Below, in pieces: positions 60,316 through 64,000 of a stretch of 64,000 nucleotides of DNA. Origin of the DNA: Curtobacterium oceanosedimentum (GTDB lineage: Bacteria; Actinomycetota; Actinomycetes; Actinomycetales; Microbacteriaceae). The notes beneath the pieces are model-generated. The model was not told where the DNA came from and did not search any database. It saw only the letters and a list, made by a program, of their open reading frames with translations. The DNA is taken from positions 62,001 to 126,000 of the forward strand of contig NZ_JAIXIG010000004.1 of the NCBI RefSeq assembly GCF_020297365.1, given 5' to 3'. The first letter of the stretch is position 1; each line of letters starts with the position of its first letter. A program made the translations under genes and the position numbers.

Positions 60316-62069
60316 TCGAAGATCTCCTCGGCGAGTTGGTCGAGCACGGCACGGTTGCCCTCGATGCGTGCGACCTTGTTGTGCTGGTCCATCAGGTTCC
60401 CGAAATCGTACGGGTTCACGTCCTCGGGTGCAGGACCGTAGTACGCATCGTGCCCGAACGCCGGGTTCCATCGCGGATTGTTGCCGTCCCAGACCTGTCG
60501 GGTGCCCTGCGCGACCTGCAGGATGTCGACGTACGAGTGGTCGGTGTAGGTCGTCAGCTGGTTCGGTTGCCAGGTCGGGGGCATCCCGGCCCCGGACAAC
60601 GACGTGACCTGCCCGTACTGGGTGCCGAGGGTCTCGGACGTGGTGATGTTCGCCAGACCCCAGCTGTGTCCGATGGCGGTCCGCTGGGCGTTCGCGAGGT
60701 TCGGGTCGACGTCGAGTCCCGCCGACAACTGCCGGAGTCGTTCGGCGGGCGCGAGCGCGAATTCCGGGTCGTTCGCCTCAGCGACCCCGGCCGGTCCGGG
60801 CGTCTCCTCGCCGGGGAAGACGCCGTCCTTCGCCACGAAGACGACCGTGTCGTCGGGTGACTGCTGGTGCAACCACTTGCCGACCTGTTGGACGCCGCCA
60901 CTGTAGAACGAATCGAGGTTGCTGAAGGTCCCTGGCACGTACGTGATCACGTGCTTCGTGTCCGGCGAGGGAGTGCCGATCATCTCGATGATGCGGTGGT
61001 CGTCGGGGTCGTACAGGTACAGCTGGGTCTTCGGGGGATCGGCCGTGACCCGGAGCAGGTACTCCTCTTCGACGGCCAATCGGTCGATCTCGTCCTGGGT
61101 CTTCTTGTCGGTCCGGCCGGTCAGCTGTTCCGACCACGCCTGTGCGAGCCGGAGCGCCTGGAGGCGGGACTGGACGGTCGACAGGCGGTTCCCGGCCAGG
61201 TTCTTGTTGGCCGCGACGCGTGCCGCGGGCGGTAGACCGTTCAGTCCGCCGATCACAGACGGAACCGCTGCGATCAGCGCCTGCTGCTCTGGGGACAGGG
61301 TCGCGTCGTCGCCGTTCCCCACGGACTGCCACCAGGCGCGCACCGCACCCGGGTCGGCCTGCTGGATCGACTCGACGACGTCGGGATGTGCCCGCAGGAA
61401 CGCCGCGGCCTCGTCGGCGCTCATACCCTGGAACAGGGCGAGCAACGTCAACGGGGTGGCGCTCGCGATGTCGGAGGCGGTGAGCTTGCGAGGGAGCCCG
61501 TTCGCCTGCCGCTCGGCGAGGGATCCGGAACACTTCCGGTCGGCCGAGCGACGCTGTTCGACCAGGGCGTCCCACTCCATGTCGAGGGACCGCGTCGTCG
61601 CGACTGCTCGAGCGAGCTGGTCACCGGCCTGGTTCGCGGAGGACTGCCGTTCAGCGCGGTCCTGCGCCGTCGCGTCCTCGTCCTGCGAGGCGGAGCGCAC
61701 GTCCTCCTGGGCCGACTCGGACGCCGACTGCGCTGACGCGAGCGCCTGAGCAGCCGCGGCGCGGGCGGTCTCCAGACGCTGCTGCTCCTGCTGGACGGCT
61801 TCGAGGTCCTTGGCGTACTGCTCCAGCGCGGCCGCCTGCTCGTCGAGTGCCGTCCGGAGCATCATCGTGTCGGCGCTGAAGTCGCCGATGTTCGACATGA
61901 AGGGTTCCTTGGCGCGACCCTTCCAGTCGGCGCTCTGACCATCGCTCGCGATGCCACGCAGGGCCCGCTCGACGTCTCGCAGGTCGTCGGCCTTGGTCCG
62001 TCGTGCGGTCGCCAGGGCGGCGATCGCGGCGGTGTCGCCCGCGCCGGGGTCGGTCGTCGTCCAGGACAT
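60312..62069 (-). CDS. Alpha/beta hydrolase with helical export-type N-terminus (DUF1023-like)
   Basis: A 585-aa protein from the ATG at 62069, overlapping the upstream stop by one base (TGATG). Residues about 1-70 form a WXG100-like helical region with SADWKGRAKEPFMSN. A long Gln/Glu/Ala-rich coiled coil (about 75-180) follows. The C-terminal half is an alpha/beta hydrolase: HVITYVPGTFSNLDSFYSGG, then AIGHSWGLANITTSETLG with the catalytic Ser of G-H-S-W-G (about 470), and DILQVAQGT with DVNPYD near the end. No signal peptide is present, so ESX/type VII-like export is probable but no secretion genes are in the window. It forms a three-gene unit with the flanking WXG100-like protein and lipoprotein. 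Confidence 0.85.
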   Translation of the reverse strand: MSWTTTDPGAGDTAAIAALATARRTKADDLRDVERALRGIASDGQSADWKGRAKEPFMSNIGDFSADTMMLRTALDEQAAALEQYAKDLEAVQQEQQRLETARAAAAQALASAQSASESAQEDVRSASQDEDATAQDRAERQSSANQAGDQLARAVATTRSLDMEWDALVEQRRSADRKCSGSLAERQANGLPRKLTASDIASATPLTLLALFQGMSADEAAAFLRAHPDVVESIQQADPGAVRAWWQSVGNGDDATLSPEQQALIAAVPSVIGGLNGLPPAARVAANKNLAGNRLSTVQSRLQALRLAQAWSEQLTGRTDKKTQDEIDRLAVEEEYLLRVTADPPKTQLYLYDPDDHRIIEMIGTPSPDTKHVITYVPGTFSNLDSFYSGGVQQVGKWLHQQSPDDTVVFVAKDGVFPGEETPGPAGVAEANDPEFALAPAERLRQLSAGLDVDPNLANAQRTAIGHSWGLANITTSETLGTQYGQVTSLSGAGMPPTWQPNQLTTYTDHSYVDILQVAQGTRQVWDGNNPRWNPAFGHDAYYGPAPEDVNPYDFGNLMDQHNKVARIEGNRAVLDQLAEEIFE

Positions 62070-62353
62070 CAACGTCCCCCAGACCGACCCGCGAGGTCGT
62101 CCTCGACCGCGGAGATCTGCGCCGCCACCTCCGACGGGTACTGCCCGATCGCAGTGAGCGACTGGGCGAGCACCTCGGCGCGGTCTGACACGGTGGAGCC
62201 CGCCGACCCCAGTGCGGCCGCGACCTCGGCGGAGCCGAGCGCGTCCTCCCGCGGATCGCTGAAGGCTCGGTCCAGCCGGACGGCCTGCGGCACGGGCGTC
62301 AAGGCATGCGTCAGCGCATCGAGCGTGGACGTGTCGACCTGCAGATCCCCCAT
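62069..62353 (-). CDS. WXG100-like small helical protein
   Basis: A 94-aa helical protein from the ATG at 62353. It has no Trp-x-Gly but the size, acidic helices and a turn near the middle (ALGSAGSTVSDRAEVLAQSL) match ESX-type partner proteins. It overlaps the hydrolase gene by 1 base, so the two are translated together and may form a heterodimer for export. Family assignment is by size, context and helix pattern only. Confidence 0.65.
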   Translation of the reverse strand: MGDLQVDTSTLDALTHALTPVPQAVRLDRAFSDPREDALGSAEVAAALGSAGSTVSDRAEVLAQSLTAIGQYPSEVAAQISAVEDDLAGRSGGR

Positions 62354-62476
62354 CGGTCACCCCCCCCGTGGCCCGCGATCAACCTAGCAGCGGTCGCGCC
62401 CACGCGGCAGGCCTGAGGAGGGATCGGTGCGGTGGTCTGGAAGCGCGATGGGGATCGGTGCCGTGCATCGGTGTGC

Positions 62477-62986
62477 TCAACGATCGGACAAGGAGCCCCG
62501 GTAGCAGGGCGAGAACGAGGCGATCCGGACGGTCAGCGACTCGTTGTCGACAGTGACCAGGTACCGCTCGCCGGTGCCACGGCTGAGCGCGAGCCGTTCG
62601 AGGCCCCTGCCGGTCCGGTTGGTCTCGGCAGTGAACGAGGGATCCGCCGAGAACTCGGACCGGATTCTGCCGTATGCGGGATCCACTGTTTCCGACTCCG
62701 TCAGCCGCAGGGTGATGCCGCCGGCAGACTGCACTTCTGAATCAGGACATGCGAGCAGTACCCACTTCCGATTCATCGCAGACGAGACCTTCTCGGCGTC
62801 GAACGTGTCGGCGATCGTTCGTTGCACAGCACCCGCGCGCTCCTCGGCCGCAGCGCGGGCGTCCGCTTGATCGGAACCCGATGAGGCCGTCGGTGTTGCC
62901 GTCATAGGTTGCCCTCCAGCGCACGCGGTCAGTGCGAGGGCGATGATCGCCCCGATGGCGGATGAGACGGCCGGGTGTCTGGTCAC
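62477..62986 (-). CDS. Paralogous small lipoprotein behind a hydrolase remnant
   Basis: A 169-aa lipoprotein from the GTG at 62986, overlapping the stop of the hydrolase remnant (GTGA) exactly as in the intact pair. Lipobox ALTAC; mature domain with LLACPDSEV and FSPCYRGSLSDR, very like 59812-60315. It is intact although its hydrolase partner is a wreck. Retention of an immunity-type gene after loss of the effector is a known pattern. Its reading frame has no disruption. Confidence 0.8.
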   Translation of the reverse strand: MTRHPAVSSAIGAIIALALTACAGGQPMTATPTASSGSDQADARAAAEERAGAVQRTIADTFDAEKVSSAMNRKWVLLACPDSEVQSAGGITLRLTESETVDPAYGRIRSEFSADPSFTAETNRTGRGLERLALSRGTGERYLVTVDNESLTVRIASFSPCYRGSLSDR

Positions 62987-63285
62987 GGGAAGATCTCCTC
63001 CACGAGGTCGTCGAGGACGTCCTGGTTCTCTTCGATCCGAGCAACCTTGTCGTGCTGGTCCACGAGGTTCCCGTAGATCGTACGGGTTCACGTCCTCGGA
63101 CGGTGGCCCGGAGCGCTCGCTGTGGCCGCACGCATGGTTCCGGCATGGATCGTTCCCGTCCCACATCCCGCCCGTCGCTTGCCCGACTGCCGAGGGTCTC
63201 AGAGGTCGAGGAGTTCGCCACGCCCCAGATGTGCCCGTTGGCCGTCGTCTGCGCGTCCGTCAGGGTGGTCGGGAGGCGCTGTGGT
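62983..63285 (-). pseudogene. Decayed second copy of the hydrolase C-terminus
   Basis: Bases near 63190-63265 encode TDAQTTANGHIWGVANSSTSETLG, matching the active-site region of the intact hydrolase but with catalytic Ser changed to Ile (G-H-I-W-G). A deletion follows. The remaining 3' end (MWDGNDP, PSEDVNPYD, and VDQHDKVARIEENQDVLDDLVEEIFP) is spread over more than one frame. It ends in a TGA overlapping the lipoprotein start. The 5' part is missing, and a family A palindrome starts at the break. Confidence 0.8.
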
Positions 63286-63288
63286 CTG

Positions 63289-63320
63289 GAGGTGCGGTGC
63301 GGGCTGGCGCCGTGCCTCCC
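63289..63320. repeat. Intergenic palindrome family A copy at the remnant's break
   Basis: GGAGGTGCGGTGC and GCGCCGTGCCTCC arms around GGGCTG pair with two mismatches. It is followed by the family's usual CGTCCGTCAC tail. It adjoins the truncated end of the hydrolase remnant, suggesting the repeat took part in the deletion. Confidence 0.7.
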
Positions 63321-63476
63321 GTCCGTCACGTTCCGCCGGGCGACAGTGCACGCCCGTCGGTGCCCGTGGGGTGTCGGCCACCCCCGTGTCGACGGGGCCG
63401 GCGGTGTCGGGAGCACGTGAGTCGGCCCGGGCCACGTGTTCGCGTGATCCGGGCCGACTGGGGTGGTGCGGGGGTG

Positions 63477-64000
63477 TTACTTGATCTGCGCGGTGATGGT
63501 GGCGGTGCCGACGAGCAGGCCGCGCTTGACGGCGTCGGTCTTGAAGGTCTGGTTCAGCAGGCCGGCGGCGTCTTCGGAGATGTGGACGGTGGTGCCGGTC
63601 AGGATGGCGTTGTCGCCCTCGAGCTGGAGGGGCTTGAGGGTGCCGCCGTGCAGCTCGAACAGGAACGCGTTCGGGGCTGCGACCTTGCCGTTGACGAGGA
63701 CGTCGCCGTAGAGCTTCGAGGAGCCGGGGTTGACGACGAAGTTCTCGAGGGTGACGGTGGTGTCGCCGGCCTTGAGGGTCAGGCCGGAGTCGTCGTGGTT
63801 GAGCAGGCCCTGCACGTAGGGGCGGTAGTCGCCGTCCGGGGACCAGTAGGTGACCGAGCCGGAGGTGATCGGGAATGACACGGAGCCGTCCTCGAGGGTC
63901 GCGTCTCCCGAGACGCCCGGGGTGAGCTTGAGGGCGGTGAGGGCGTCGGTGAAGCCGGAGTCGAGCTTGACGGCGGTGGAGCCGCCGAGGACCTCGGGGA
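63477..64000 (-). CDS. C-terminal part of an unrecognised beta-rich protein (cut by window end)
   Basis: The minus-strand frame is open from the window end to the TAA at 63477 and continues beyond base 64000. About 174 residues are visible: two related blocks, each with a strand (LDSGFTDALTALKLTPG; LEGDNAILTGTTVHISED) and the closing LLVGTATITAQIK. The YWSPDGDYRPYVQGLLNHDDSG stretch sits between. The style is that of secreted actinobacterial beta-sandwich proteins, but the signal peptide would lie outside the window. No function assigned. Confidence 0.8.
   Translation of the reverse strand, partial: PEVLGGSTAVKLDSGFTDALTALKLTPGVSGDATLEDGSVSFPITSGSVTYWSPDGDYRPYVQGLLNHDDSGLTLKAGDTTVTLENFVVNPGSSKLYGDVLVNGKVAAPNAFLFELHGGTLKPLQLEGDNAILTGTTVHISEDAAGLLNQTFKTDAVKRGLLVGTATITAQIK

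Overview
The window is 64 kb of very GC-rich DNA with frequent GTG starts and overlapping GTGA/ATGA gene junctions. LAxTG sortase signals, Tat-like and lipoprotein export signals and actinobacterial regulator families are present. This fits an actinobacterial chromosome, most likely Microbacteriaceae (Curtobacterium-like). That placement rests on gene content and base composition, not on a marker gene. No rRNA, CRISPR array, intact phage or intact insertion sequence was seen.

Layout. 1-6.9 kb: partial gene, membrane protein, small lipoprotein, RecQ helicase with a PRTase-like tail, large lipoprotein, endonuclease/phosphatase-family protein, membrane protein. 7-8.9 kb: tRNA-Pro(GGG), terminator, a frameshifted and truncated fumarase remnant and two unrecognised genes of less GC-rich composition, which looks like a small island scar. 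9-13.4 kb: 1459-aa cell-wall protein with about 12 FN3 domains and an LAFTG anchor. 13.5-18.3 kb: VanZ-like, TetR/FAD monooxygenase divergent pair, alpha/beta hydrolase/MarR divergent pair, acetyltransferase. 18.5-22.4 kb: sortase-anchored GH31 enzyme with two CBM35-like inserts. 22.6-32.7 kb: RidA/HxlR pair, MFS remnant, CorA, serine hydrolase, LLM oxidoreductase, VOC protein, SMP-30 protein, MFS exporter, small membrane proteins. 32.8-37.5 kb: ribose/xylose-type ABC importer with a ROK regulator. 37.5-41 kb: epoxide hydrolase/MarR/NmrA group and two small membrane proteins. 41-46.5 kb: giant GH81 beta-1,3-glucanase. 46.7-49.8 kb: LtrA and BCCT transporter. 50-56.9 kb: carbohydrate ABC importer, cytoplasmic GH31 and LacI. 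57-59.7 kb: AraC, fatty-acid desaturase and cold-shock protein. 59.8-63.3 kb: WXG100-like protein / alpha-beta hydrolase / lipoprotein cassette plus a decayed second copy. The end holds a partial secreted-type protein.

How the parts work together. The clearest system is a carbohydrate regulon. The wall-anchored GH31 (18.5-22.3 kb) and the importer plus cytoplasmic GH31 operon (50-55.7 kb) lie 28 kb apart but share nearly the same LacI-type palindrome, TTTACAGCGCTGTAAA. In the operon it sits on a TTGACT-N17-TAAACA promoter, and a LacI gene lies at the operon's end. This suggests outside cleavage, import, then intracellular cleavage by a paralogous enzyme. With the GH81 glucanase and the FN3 wall protein, it points to a life on polysaccharide-rich surfaces such as plant or fungal material.

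Two other patterns stand out. Eleven intergenic palindromes of one sequence family (core GGTGCCAGCTGGCACC flanked by GGAGG/CCTCC) are scattered through the window, and three belong to a composite element of about 85-130 bp. At 59.8-63.3 kb a coupled hydrolase-lipoprotein pair is followed upstream by a second lipoprotein fused to the wreck of a second hydrolase whose catalytic serine is lost. This behaves like a toxin-immunity module and is the best candidate for an undescribed system here.
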